Shown: piece by piece, positions 34,354 to 41,408 of the stretch
How positions within the stretch are numbered: position 1 is the stretch's first letter
How the letters are laid out: every line of letters starts with the position of its first letter
Source of the DNA: Bradyrhizobium sp. CCBAU 051011
GTDB lineage: Bacteria > Pseudomonadota > Alphaproteobacteria > Rhizobiales > Xanthobacteraceae
Assembly (NCBI RefSeq): GCF_009930815.1
Contig: NZ_CP022222.1
Span: 6,056,501 to 6,120,500, forward strand
Length of the DNA: 64,000 bases
Reading direction: 5' to 3'
The notes under the pieces: generated by a model
Seen by the model: only the letters and a program-made list of their open reading frames with translations
Databases searched by the model: none
Told to the model about the DNA's origin: nothing
Program-made: the position numbers and the translations under genes

Positions 34354-36000
34354 TTAAGGTTTTATCCCGATCCGTTCCCTGATCGCACCGAGTTCCGCCT
34401 CGTCCCAGATGCCGATCAACATGCCGTTCTTAACCTGCAGCTGCTGAGCCGCATAGGCCGCGATCTTCGCGTTCGGCGTGGTGATGTGCATCTTCGGATG
34501 CAGCGCCCAGTCGAACAGCTCCGACTGCAGCCGCGCCACGATTTCGGCGCATGAAGGATCGGCGCCGCGGTCGACCAATTCCTGCGGATCGGTTTCGAGG
34601 TCGTACAGCATCGGCCGGAACCCGGAGGCGTGAATGAATTTCCAGCGCCCGTCGAAAACCATGAACAGGCGGCATCGATCGATCGGCTGGTTCAGCATCA
34701 CGCGGACGTCCTGCATGGCGTAGTCGTATTCGGAGAACACCACCTTGCGCCAATCAGCAGGCATCGTGCCGTGCAACAGCGGCATGAGCGACCGCCCTTC
34801 CAGGACATGATCCGGCGGCGTGCCGCCAAAGTAGTCGAGGAAGGTCGGCGCCAGGTCGATCGCCTCGACCAGCGCGTCGCTGACCGTGCCGCGCGTCGCG
34901 TCGGCAGCGCTTGAGGGATCGATCACGATCAGCGGAATCTTGGCCGACTGTTCGTGGAACAGATCCTTCTCGCCCATCCAGTGATCGCCGAGATAGTCGC
35001 CATGGTCCGAGGTAAACACGATCATGGTGGTGTCGAGCAGGCCGCGCGCTTCGAGGAATTGCATCAGCACGCCCATCTGGTCGTCGATCTGCTTGATCAG
35101 GCCCATATAGGTCGGAATGACTTTTTCGCGCGCTTCGTTGCGCGACATGTTGCGGGAGTAGCGCATGTCCATATAGGCGGCGAACACCGGATGCGCGTTG
35201 GCGCGTTCCTCCTGCGAGCGGATCACCGGCTGCACGTCCTCAGGCCCGTACATGCTGGCGTAGGGCTCCGGCGCAATGTAGGGCCAGTGCGGCTTGATGT
35301 AGGACAGATGCAGGCACCATGGCCTGCCGTCATCTTCGGCTTCCGCGATGAACTCCATCGCGCGCCGCGTCATGTAGGGCGTCTCGGAATGCTCGTCCGG
35401 CACGCGCGCGGCCTTGTCGGCGTGAACGAGAAGCCAGCCGTTCTGCAGGCTGCCGTCATCAGCCGCGCCGGAATTGGCCCAGTGCTCCCACGGATTATCA
35501 GCGTCAAAGCCGTGCTGGCGCAGGTAATTGTCATAAGCCGGCCGCGGCCGGCCCGTCGGATGCAGGCCGTCGTCGCGCTCATAGGGCTCGAACCCGCATT
35601 CGGACACATGCACGCCGATGATCGAGTCGGGCGGGATGCCGAGGTTCTTCAGCCCCTCCAGGTCCGGCGCCATATGCGTCTTGCCGACCAGCACGTTGCG
35701 CACGCCGATCTTCTTTAAGTGATCGCCGAGCGTCGGCTCCCCGACGCGCAGCGGCCAGCCGTTCCAGTGCGAGCCATGCGAGCGCATGTAGCGGCCGGTA
35801 TAGAACGACATCCGCGACGGGCCGCAGATCGGCGACTGCACATAGGCGTTGGAGAACAACACGCCGCGTTTGGCCATCGCATCGATGTTCGGCGTCTTCA
35901 GCACGCCATGCCCGGTACAGCCGAGATAATCGTAGCGAAGCTGGTCGCACATGATCCAGAGCACGTTCTTCGCAGGCGTTTTGGGCGTCATCTCGGGCAT
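34354..36000 (-). CDS. Type I sulfatase / phosphonate monoester hydrolase-like
   Basis: The 548-residue protein carries the metal Asp in IMCDQLRYDYLG and the sulfatase signature SPICGPSRMSFYTGRY with C59 in the C-x-P-x-R motif, the residue converted to formylglycine. Later FTSDHGDYLGDHWMGEKD supplies further metal ligands. The overall pattern resembles the phosphonate monoester hydrolase/arylsulfatase branch known from Rhizobium and Burkholderia. No signal peptide is seen, so it is probably cytoplasmic. A formylglycine-generating enzyme gene is not in the window. It stands alone. Confidence 0.9.
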   Translation of the reverse strand: MPEMTPKTPAKNVLWIMCDQLRYDYLGCTGHGVLKTPNIDAMAKRGVLFSNAYVQSPICGPSRMSFYTGRYMRSHGSHWNGWPLRVGEPTLGDHLKKIGVRNVLVGKTHMAPDLEGLKNLGIPPDSIIGVHVSECGFEPYERDDGLHPTGRPRPAYDNYLRQHGFDADNPWEHWANSGAADDGSLQNGWLLVHADKAARVPDEHSETPYMTRRAMEFIAEAEDDGRPWCLHLSYIKPHWPYIAPEPYASMYGPEDVQPVIRSQEERANAHPVFAAYMDMRYSRNMSRNEAREKVIPTYMGLIKQIDDQMGVLMQFLEARGLLDTTMIVFTSDHGDYLGDHWMGEKDLFHEQSAKIPLIVIDPSSAADATRGTVSDALVEAIDLAPTFLDYFGGTPPDHVLEGRSLMPLLHGTMPADWRKVVFSEYDYAMQDVRVMLNQPIDRCRLFMVFDGRWKFIHASGFRPMLYDLETDPQELVDRGADPSCAEIVARLQSELFDWALHPKMHITTPNAKIAAYAAQQLQVKNGMLIGIWDEAELGAIRERIGIKP

Positions 36001-36225
36001 TTCGGCTGGCGTTGAGGGCGGCGGATGGTGCGATATCGCCGTGCAGATAACAATCGAGCGGCGGTGCGGTCCAGCGGCGTTAACGATTGGATAGCGCCAT
36101 TTCTCGCAATTGAGCGGCGATCCAGCCCTGCGCGTTAGCCTTACCGGCAGTTTGGCCAGCCGCCTTAACCCTTGAAATCGCCAGTTGCATTAAATTGGGA
36201 CTCTAGGAAACCGGGATCCCAGGCG

Positions 36226-36672
36226 ATGCGGGTTGGCGCGACACTGGCAATTTTGGCGGCGATGACGTCGACGGCCTTCGCCGGCGGCGGTTTTGAGATC
36301 GTGATTCCGGGCCGTCCTGGAGTTCCCATCATCATTAATGGCATCGACGCATCCTATGCGGTGGTCGAGGGCGACTGGGGCCTCGGCAAGGGCACCCATG
36401 TCCAGCCGACCATTTATGGTGGCCGCTACATCGATCCGGTCCCGCAGGTCGGTCATTATTATCCGAGCGCTGGCCGCATGCCCGGTTACGGGCGCCTCGA
36501 AATCGAGCCGCCGGCGAACCGAAGATTGCCGCAGCCGGCCGAGAGTTACCATCAGTCCTGGTCGGCGCAGTCAGCGCCGCTACCGGCACAATCCAACGTG
36601 CCCGTCGATCCGCCCGAGATCATCTACGCGCCGCAGGATGACCGACGACGGCCGCACCGCCTTCCGCGCTGA
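36226..36672 (+). CDS. Exported hypothetical protein, Pro-rich
   Basis: ATG 36226 opens a signal peptide (MRVGATLAILAAMTSTAFAG). The 148-residue precursor continues FEIVIPGRPGVPIIINGIDA, SYAVVEGDWGLGKG and a Pro/Tyr-rich C-terminal half with basic end. No family is recognised beyond small rhizobial periplasmic proteins. It precedes another small exported protein by 40 bases, so they may be one unit. Confidence 0.72.
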   Translation: MRVGATLAILAAMTSTAFAGGGFEIVIPGRPGVPIIINGIDASYAVVEGDWGLGKGTHVQPTIYGGRYIDPVPQVGHYYPSAGRMPGYGRLEIEPPANRRLPQPAESYHQSWSAQSAPLPAQSNVPVDPPEIIYAPQDDRRRPHRLPR

Positions 36673-36712
36673 GAAAAATTACGACAACGAAAAACATCGA
36701 CAGGAGAGAGTA

Positions 36713-37084
36713 ATGCGTCAGATACTTAAAGGATTGGTGGCGGCGGTGGCCGTCATGGCCGCAGCACCCGCGATGGCCTGCGGTTATTACGCCCCTTGCG
36801 CAGCGCCGGTCTATGTCGCCCCGGTCGCGGCCTACGGTTATGGTTATGGCTATGGCGGCTGCAACCCCTGCGGCTGGGTCCGCGAGCGTCTGCCCGATCC
36901 GGAGCAGCAGTATTATTGGATCAACCAGGGCCCGACCTATAGCGGTCCCGGCAATTTTGCGCCGTATCCCGTCTATCGCGAAGGTTCGGTCTCCGGCTAC
37001 GGCTATGGCTACAACCGTCCGTACTATCGCGCACAGCGCTACGGCTATTATCGCGGCCAGCGCGTGCTGCGCCGCTACTACTGA
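36713..37084 (+). CDS. Exported Tyr/Gly-rich small protein
   Basis: ATG 36713 follows AGGAGAG by four bases and opens a signal peptide (MRQILKGLVAAVAVMAAAPAMA). The 123-residue precursor is Tyr/Gly-rich with repeated YGYGYGYGG-type units, two Cys pairs near the start (CGYYAPC, CNPCG) and a basic tail ending RVLRRYY. No family function is known. It ends at a terminator shared with convergent rlmB. Confidence 0.8.
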   Translation: MRQILKGLVAAVAVMAAAPAMACGYYAPCAAPVYVAPVAAYGYGYGYGGCNPCGWVRERLPDPEQQYYWINQGPTYSGPGNFAPYPVYREGSVSGYGYGYNRPYYRAQRYGYYRGQRVLRRYY

Positions 37085-37108
37085 TCCACTCGTAGCTTGA
37101 AAGCTTCG

Positions 37109-37142
37109 ACGCCCGTTCGCTTCCGCGAGCGGGCGTTCTTAT
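37109..37142. terminator. Terminator between convergent genes
   Basis: Stem ACGCCCGTTCGC/GCGAGCGGGCGT with a TTCC loop (one G-U pair), followed by TTCTTATTT. It overlaps the end of rlmB by a few bases. Confidence 0.8.
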
Positions 37143-37966
37143 TTCATAAGTCCCAATCGGCTCGCGCCGATATAGAGCGCCAGCACGGCGGCGTTCGAGA
37201 CGTTCAGGCTCTTGATCTCGCCGGGCATGTCGAGCCGCGCCACCACGCGGCAGGTCTCGCGGGTCAGTTGCCGCAGGCCCTTGCCTTCGGCGCCCAGCAC
37301 CAGCGCCAGCGGTTGCTGTAGCGCCACCGCGCCGAGGTCCTCAGTCCCCTCGCTATCCAGCCCCACCGTCATGAAACCGCGGTCGTTCAACTCGGTCAGC
37401 GCGCGCGCGAGATTCTGCACCGTCACCAGCGGCACCAGTTCCAGCGCGCCGGAGGCGGATTTTGCCAGCACGCCGGTGGCCTCCGGGCTGTGCCGGGCGG
37501 TGGTGACGATCGCTTTCACCGCAAAGGCCGCTGCCGAGCGCATGATCGCACCGACATTGTGCGGATCGGTGATCTGATCGAGCACCAGCACGATGCCTTG
37601 CTGCGGCAGCGTATCGATATCCGGCGAGGGCAGGGGCTCGGCCTCCGCCAACATGCCCTGATGCACCGCGTCGGGGCCGAGCCGCTGGTCGATCACGCTC
37701 GGCCGGACGATGTCAGGGGGAACGCGGGTGTCGATATTTTCGTCCGCCAGCCGCCGGGCGGCGTTTTCGGTCAGGAACAGTTTTCGGATCCGCCGTTCCG
37801 GGTTGGCCAGGGCGGCCGAGACCGTGTGCCAGCCATAGAGAATCACCGGCCCGTCCGGGCTCGATTCCCGGTCGCGCTGGCCCGGCGGACGGGCGAATTT
37901 CCGCCCTTTTTCGAAGGGTTTGCCGCCACCACGGCGGAACGGCGGCTTTCGGTCGCGATCGCTCAT
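37139..37966 (-). CDS. rlmB: 23S rRNA Gm2251 2'-O-methyltransferase
   Basis: The 275-residue protein is a SPOUT methyltransferase of the TrmH/RlmB type. An Arg/Lys-rich N-terminal tail precedes the substrate-binding domain (LYGWHTVSAALANPERRIRKLFL). The catalytic domain has LDQITDPHNVGAIMRSA, PLALVLGAEGKGLRQLTRE and the C-terminal knot motif LDMPGEIKSLNVSNAAVLAL. It methylates G2251 of 23S rRNA in other bacteria. It sits divergent from tRNA-Tyr, a common rhizobial arrangement. Confidence 0.93.
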   Translation of the reverse strand: MSDRDRKPPFRRGGGKPFEKGRKFARPPGQRDRESSPDGPVILYGWHTVSAALANPERRIRKLFLTENAARRLADENIDTRVPPDIVRPSVIDQRLGPDAVHQGMLAEAEPLPSPDIDTLPQQGIVLVLDQITDPHNVGAIMRSAAAFAVKAIVTTARHSPEATGVLAKSASGALELVPLVTVQNLARALTELNDRGFMTVGLDSEGTEDLGAVALQQPLALVLGAEGKGLRQLTRETCRVVARLDMPGEIKSLNVSNAAVLALYIGASRLGLMK

Positions 37967-38170
37967 GGGGAGCTTGTGTCACGGGTCCCCGAATATGGCA
38001 ATTTGGCCCTCATGAGCGCGTTTTTGGTGCTCCGCGTTGGTTGACTTTGCCACCCCCCTTCGCCCATAAACGCGCCGGCCGCAGCCGGTTCGATCCGCGC
38101 TTTCGGCCTCAGCGTCATCCATGGTCCGGTCCTCCGCCACTCGGGCGGCTGGTTCCTGACGCTGACGGAC

Positions 38171-38256
38171 GGGGAAGTGTCCCGAGTGGCAAAGGGAGCT
38201 GACTGTAAATCAGCCGCCGTATGGCTTCGAAGGTTCGAGTCCTTCCTTCCCCACCA
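38171..38256 (+). tRNA. tRNA-Tyr (anticodon GTA)
   Basis: The 86-nt class II cloverleaf has acceptor GGGGAAG/CTTCCCC, anticodon stem-loop GACTGTAAATC with GTA, a variable arm (CCGCCGTATGGCTTCG region), a T arm GGTTCGAGTCC, and an encoded CCA. Confidence 0.96.
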
Positions 38257-38574
38257 GCCTTCGCTCGCGAAGCGAGAGAAGGCTGCCACGCCGAAGCCCA
38301 ACGGGCGAAGGCGGGCTGTGGCCGCGAGCTACGGCTAGGCGAGCCAGTTTTCCCAACGCCATCTGATTCAATGTTTCGCTCGCGAAGCGAGCTACGATGC
38401 GCGCGAGTCTCAAGGCTCGGCAAGAATGTCGTTTGAGTTCGATGATAATGTGATTGCCCAACTGTGTCCTATCACCCTGTCGGCAAGACCTCTGACTGCA
38501 TCCGTTGATTTACATCAATCTAGTGTCCTGCAATCGGCACACGCTCCCTCGGCAACCCCAGGGAGGGACTCGCC
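38257..38574. repeat. Gap holding two identical self-complementary 17-mers
   Basis: TTCGCTCGCGAAGCGAG occurs at 38260-38276 and again at 38375-38391; a related CGAGCTACG lies near 38323 and 38389. No ORF is credible. The last part is the promoter region of the following small exported protein gene. Confidence 0.55.
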
Positions 38575-38958
38575 ATGCTCCGATCTATTCTTGTTGCCTT
38601 TGCATCAGCCGTTCTGGTCACCGCAACCCTCATTCCGGATGACGCCTACGCTCGCCGTGGTGGCGGCGGCTTCCGTGGCGGCGGGGGCGGCTTTCACGCC
38701 GCTGGCGTCCGCGGCGGCGGCATGCAAGCCGGGCGCATCGCACGGCCATCGCATCCGATAGCGGGCCGTCCGATAGCAGGTCGTCCAATCGCGGGTTATC
38801 CGGGCCGCGGCTATTACCGTCCGGGTTGGGGCTACGGTGCTGCCGCTGTCGGCGCGGCTGCTGCAGCGGGCGCTTACGGCTACTACAACCGCTCTAGCTG
38901 TTACTATGACAGCTACGGTCAGTATGTTTGCCCGGGGCAATATCAGTATCAATATTGA
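38575..38958 (+). CDS. Exported Gly-rich small protein
   Basis: The 127-residue precursor begins MLRSILVAFASAVLVTATLI with cleavage near DAYARRG. The mature part has Gly-rich runs (GGGGFRGGGGGFHAAG), three IAGRP repeats, an Ala-rich segment, and a Tyr/Cys tail with two Cys (CYYDSYGQYVC) likely disulfide-linked. GGGAGGG lies upstream of the ATG. Composition matches low-complexity rhizobial envelope proteins of unknown role. Confidence 0.78.
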   Translation: MLRSILVAFASAVLVTATLIPDDAYARRGGGGFRGGGGGFHAAGVRGGGMQAGRIARPSHPIAGRPIAGRPIAGYPGRGYYRPGWGYGAAAVGAAAAAGAYGYYNRSSCYYDSYGQYVCPGQYQYQY

Positions 38959-39029
38959 TGCAAGCAACGTGCAGGATGGTGCCTTTTAGCGCCGTCCTGC
39001 GCTGGCTTCTTCAAACCCGGCTCGAAGCT

Positions 39030-39425
39030 TCAACCCTGGCCGGGTTCGCTCGACGTTTCCGGCAGCGCCTCGCCGGGGAGATAAAGCCTGATCGGGCGGA
39101 TTTCGTAGACCGCGGACGGATTGGCGCGGCGCAGGTCGCGTGCGATCGCGATCGCTTCGTCCTCATCGGCGCAATTCAACACATACAGACCCAGCAACTG
39201 CTCCTTGGTCTCGGCAAACGGCCCGTCGATGACCGTTCCCGCGCCCGGACCGCGCAAGGTGCGGGCTTCCGCCGTGCCGCCGAGCCGTGCCGCCGGTCCG
39301 AGCAGCTTTTTCGCGTTCAGCCGCTCATGTACCGCCAGCAGTTCGGTCATCAGGGCCGCGTCCTCCTGCGGGGTCCAGGACGTGACCTCGGCTTCGACGT
39401 GATAGGCCAACATGGCGTAGAGCAT
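39030..39425 (-). CDS. YciI-family (DGPFAETKE) protein
   Basis: I chose ATG 39425 because AAGGAG lies six bases upstream; the in-frame GTG at 39440 would overlap that site. The 131-residue protein is a ferredoxin-like dimeric alpha/beta domain: MLYAMLAYHVEAEV, the signature VIDGPFAETKEQLLGLYVL, and EAIAIARDL. Relatives often sit beside ECF sigma factors, absent here. Enzymatic activity is unproven for the family. Confidence 0.88.
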   Translation of the reverse strand: MLYAMLAYHVEAEVTSWTPQEDAALMTELLAVHERLNAKKLLGPAARLGGTAEARTLRGPGAGTVIDGPFAETKEQLLGLYVLNCADEDEAIAIARDLRRANPSAVYEIRPIRLYLPGEALPETSSEPGQG

Positions 39426-39646
39426 CGCTTTCTCCTTCACACAGCTTTTCGATCAGAACCGAAACTCCAGGCGAGCCGGACTGGCCGCCCTTCCGAGGAC
39501 GTTTCGCCGCAGCCGATCCCGACAAACGGGTAGCCCACGAAGCAGTCCGGAAACACGATATATCCGTTGCCCCTTGAACGTGCCTTGGCAAGCCCACGAC
39601 TGATGAGCAGAACGCGAGCCAACGCGCACCATTCACGGAGACGGTC

Positions 39647-39844
39647 ATGCGAAGCAAGCCAGCCACGATCATATGCGATGCCGCAAGGTCCTGCGCCTCG
39701 CCGTCATCGTCGCTGTCAGGCGATTGGCACGACGTCACCGGCCATCACCGCTACTACGGCAGTTCAGCCATCAATGGCGGCGAGCGCATCGTCGAAGACC
39801 GCCGCGATCGGCGCCCGCGCTTCGTCAATCTCTGCGGCTTTTGA
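39647..39844 (+). CDS. Possible small protein
   Basis: A 65-residue frame from ATG 39647 with GGAG at the right spacing. The C-terminal half (GDWHDVTGHHRYYGSSAINGG) looks protein-like; the N-terminal part is Ser/Ala/Cys-rich and unlike a signal peptide, although the +1 frame there (LRLAVIVAV) does resemble one, so a frameshift is possible. Confidence 0.35.
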   Translation: MRSKPATIICDAARSCASPSSSLSGDWHDVTGHHRYYGSSAINGGERIVEDRRDRRPRFVNLCGF

Positions 39845-39852
39845 TCAGCAAA

Positions 39853-39886
39853 TAAAAAAGCGCGGCGGGATGGCTCCCGCCGCGCT
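39853..39886 (-). terminator. Rho-independent terminator (reverse strand)
   Basis: Twelve-bp perfect stem AGCGCGGCGGGA/TCCCGCCGCGCT with a four-base loop (39859-39886), followed on the reverse strand by TTTTTTATT. Confidence 0.85.
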
Positions 39887-39947
39887 CCAACTTTTGTGCT
39901 CGCTGGTCCAGGCCTGAGAGCGCCCGGAGCCAAGCCTTCAGACAGGC

Positions 39948-39992
39948 CTAGCGGGCGATCCCAGCGAGGTGACAGCGCTTGGTATAAGACAC
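39948..39992 (-). CDS. 14-residue peptide ORF with extended Shine-Dalgarno
   Basis: GTG 39992 opens MSYTKRCHLAGIAR followed by TAG. The upstream AAAGGAGGTGATCC complements the whole 16S rRNA anti-SD tail, with GGAGG seven bases before the GTG. An in-frame ATG six codons earlier overlaps the SD and is less likely. The peptide is basic with a Cys-His pair. Function is unknown; a sensing leader peptide is one option. Confidence 0.5.
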   Translation of the reverse strand: MSYTKRCHLAGIAR

Positions 39993-40026
39993 TGGATCAC
40001 CTCCTTTCATTGTTGATGGAAGCAGC

Positions 40027-40055
40027 AATATAGGCGGCGAATCGGCCCCTGTTAA
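40027..40055 (-). promoter_or_regulatory. Near-consensus sigma-70 promoter
   Basis: Reading the reverse strand, TTAACA (40055-40050) and TATATT (40032-40027) are separated by exactly 17 bases. It points into the small peptide/RNA unit. Confidence 0.6.
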
Positions 40056-40140
40056 GGGGTGGGGCCTGCACAGGGTGTTCGGAGGGGGGCCGGCGGGGCG
40101 GGTTGAGGCCGCGGGCACGGCGTGTTAGGTCAACGCCAGC

Positions 40141-40214
40141 GCGGGTGTAGCTCAATGGTAGAGCAGCAGCCTTCCAAGCTGAATACGAGGGTTCGATTCC
40201 CTTCACCCGCTCCA
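40141..40214 (+). tRNA. tRNA-Gly (anticodon TCC)
   Basis: The 74-nt cloverleaf has acceptor GCGGGTG/CACCCGC, D arm with AATGGTAGAGC, anticodon stem-loop CAGCCTTCCAAGCTG (TCC), T arm GGGTTCGATTCCC, and encoded CCA. Confidence 0.96.
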
Positions 40215-40326
40215 ATTCCCTGATCCGCCGCAGATTTTCCACAAGCCACATTTGCGCAGCAACAGCCATCTCGTTTGCGTTTGACGCGAACCGACCTATC
40301 AAATCGCCTCTGAATGGAATGCGTCC

Positions 40327-40716
40327 ATGAATGTCAGTTCGAAAGTTCTGCTGGCATCATTTGTGCTCGTGGCAGCCGCGGGCACCGTGGCGCTCGCTTG
40401 GTTCCTTCCTCCGATATTCGGAGGAAAGATAGGCGGGGAGGTCTGTCAGTGGATGGCCGGGAAGTGGGCAAGCGCAAGGAACGAATGCGTCACTCGTGCC
40501 TGTTACGCCGCGGGTGATTGCGGCCTTTGGCTTCATCCGAGCGCGTGGTGTCGCGACCTCAGAACGGGCGACTCCATTGGCGAGGTTTATTTTCGGCTCG
40601 GCAATCCAAGCAAGATCGAGGGAAATACCTACACTTGGCTTGACGGCAAGCCCGACCCCGTCGCATTTACTGCCACCATCGAGAACGGCGTTCTGGCATC
40701 TGTGAATTGCCTCTGA
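40327..40716 (+). CDS. Exported or membrane-anchored hypothetical protein
   Basis: The 129-residue protein starts at ATG 40327 and has one N-terminal hydrophobic segment (VLLASFVLVAAAGTVALAWFL) that may be an anchor or signal. The rest contains six Cys, likely paired (EVCQWM, NECVTRACYAAGDCG, AWCRD, VNCL), in a compact periplasmic domain. GDSIGEVYFRLGNPSKIEGNTY resembles a short SmpA/OmlA-like hairpin. No named family is claimed. Confidence 0.68.
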   Translation: MNVSSKVLLASFVLVAAAGTVALAWFLPPIFGGKIGGEVCQWMAGKWASARNECVTRACYAAGDCGLWLHPSAWCRDLRTGDSIGEVYFRLGNPSKIEGNTYTWLDGKPDPVAFTATIENGVLASVNCL

Positions 40717-40792
40717 AGTCCGAAGGGAAGGGCGCGAGGAGGCAAGAAAGCGAGCGGTCCTTGCTTCAAGAGACAGGCGGGCGGCAGGTCTG

Positions 40793-41170
40793 ATGCGCAT
40801 CATCTACTTCAGCCTCGGTTGGGTGATGGTCGCGCTCGGCGTGATTGGCCTCGTGATGCCGCTGATGCCGGGGGTGGTTTTCCTGATCGTGGCAGCGTGG
40901 TGCTTTGCGCGCTCGTCGCCGCGGTTCGAGGCATGGCTGCTCGATCATCCGACACTTGGCAAACCGCTGCGGGATTGGCGCGCCGCGGGAGCCATCCCAC
41001 GGCCGGCCAAGGCCATGGCGTGCGCGGGAATGACGATCGGGTTTGTCGTGTTCTGGTACAGCGTCGATCCATCGCTGCCCCTTGCCGCGGCTGTGGCGCT
41101 GCTGTTCCTTGCCTGTGCCGGATACGTGGTATCGCGTCCGGCGATGGCCGATCAGGATTCCTCGATCTAG
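40793..41170 (+). CDS. YbaN-family (DUF454) membrane protein
   Basis: The 125-residue protein has the DUF454 pattern: GWVMVALGVIGLVMPLMPGVVFLIVAAWCFARSSPRFE in outline, followed by LLDHPTLGKPLRDWRAAGAI and two more membrane segments. It should lie in the inner membrane with four segments. The family has no established function. The ATG at 40793 is the first in frame. Confidence 0.9.
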   Translation: MRIIYFSLGWVMVALGVIGLVMPLMPGVVFLIVAAWCFARSSPRFEAWLLDHPTLGKPLRDWRAAGAIPRPAKAMACAGMTIGFVVFWYSVDPSLPLAAAVALLFLACAGYVVSRPAMADQDSSI

Positions 41171-41280
41171 CAGGCAGGGCATCTGCGATTACGTGGGCAG
41201 GTGAAGGGTTAGCGGCGATCCCGTGCATTTCTCGGTCGACACGCGCGGTAACCACGCCGCACGGAACGCCTGGGCTCGCC

Positions 41281-41332
41281 ACAAAATCAGTCCGATTGAG
41301 ACACAATGTCGGCGACTAGCGTTGAAACGCTG
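41281..41332 (+). promoter_or_regulatory. Upstream block conserved before both receptor fusions (copy 1)
   Basis: ACAAAATCA, ATTGAGACACAATGTC and TGAAACGCTG are shared in the same order with 44037-44090. The block lies 128 bases before the ATG. It may hold a promoter or operator duplicated with the gene. Confidence 0.5.
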
Positions 41333-41408
41333 TCCACTCGTGCGATGCGCAGCACGTAAAACAAAAACAATAAAAATACATTGTGGGGATACAAAAGGGG
41401 GCGCCGCT

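Larger units (their letters stand above)
39853..40020 (-). ncRNA. Candidate structured small RNA / leader-peptide unit
   Basis: On the reverse strand a near-consensus promoter ends at 40027 and a terminator ends near 39853, bounding about 165 nt. Inside lie a full-length Shine-Dalgarno, a 14-codon ORF, an outer 8-bp stem (39961-39968 with 39899-39906) and an inner 7-bp stem (39943-39949 with 39910-39916). Codons 9-12 of the ORF lie in the outer stem and its stop codon in the inner stem, so ribosomes would open the structure. No gene follows for over 400 bases, so it looks self-contained. Confidence 0.55.

Noticed and set aside
39437..39622. 61-codon reverse frame between the YciI gene and the small forward ORF
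   Set aside because: It starts at TTG without a ribosome site and shows no family features.
39993..40008. CTGGATCACCTCCTTT, identical to the 3' end of 16S rRNA
   Set aside because: No other rRNA sequence is present. On the reverse strand it is a full-length Shine-Dalgarno before a short ORF, which explains it better.
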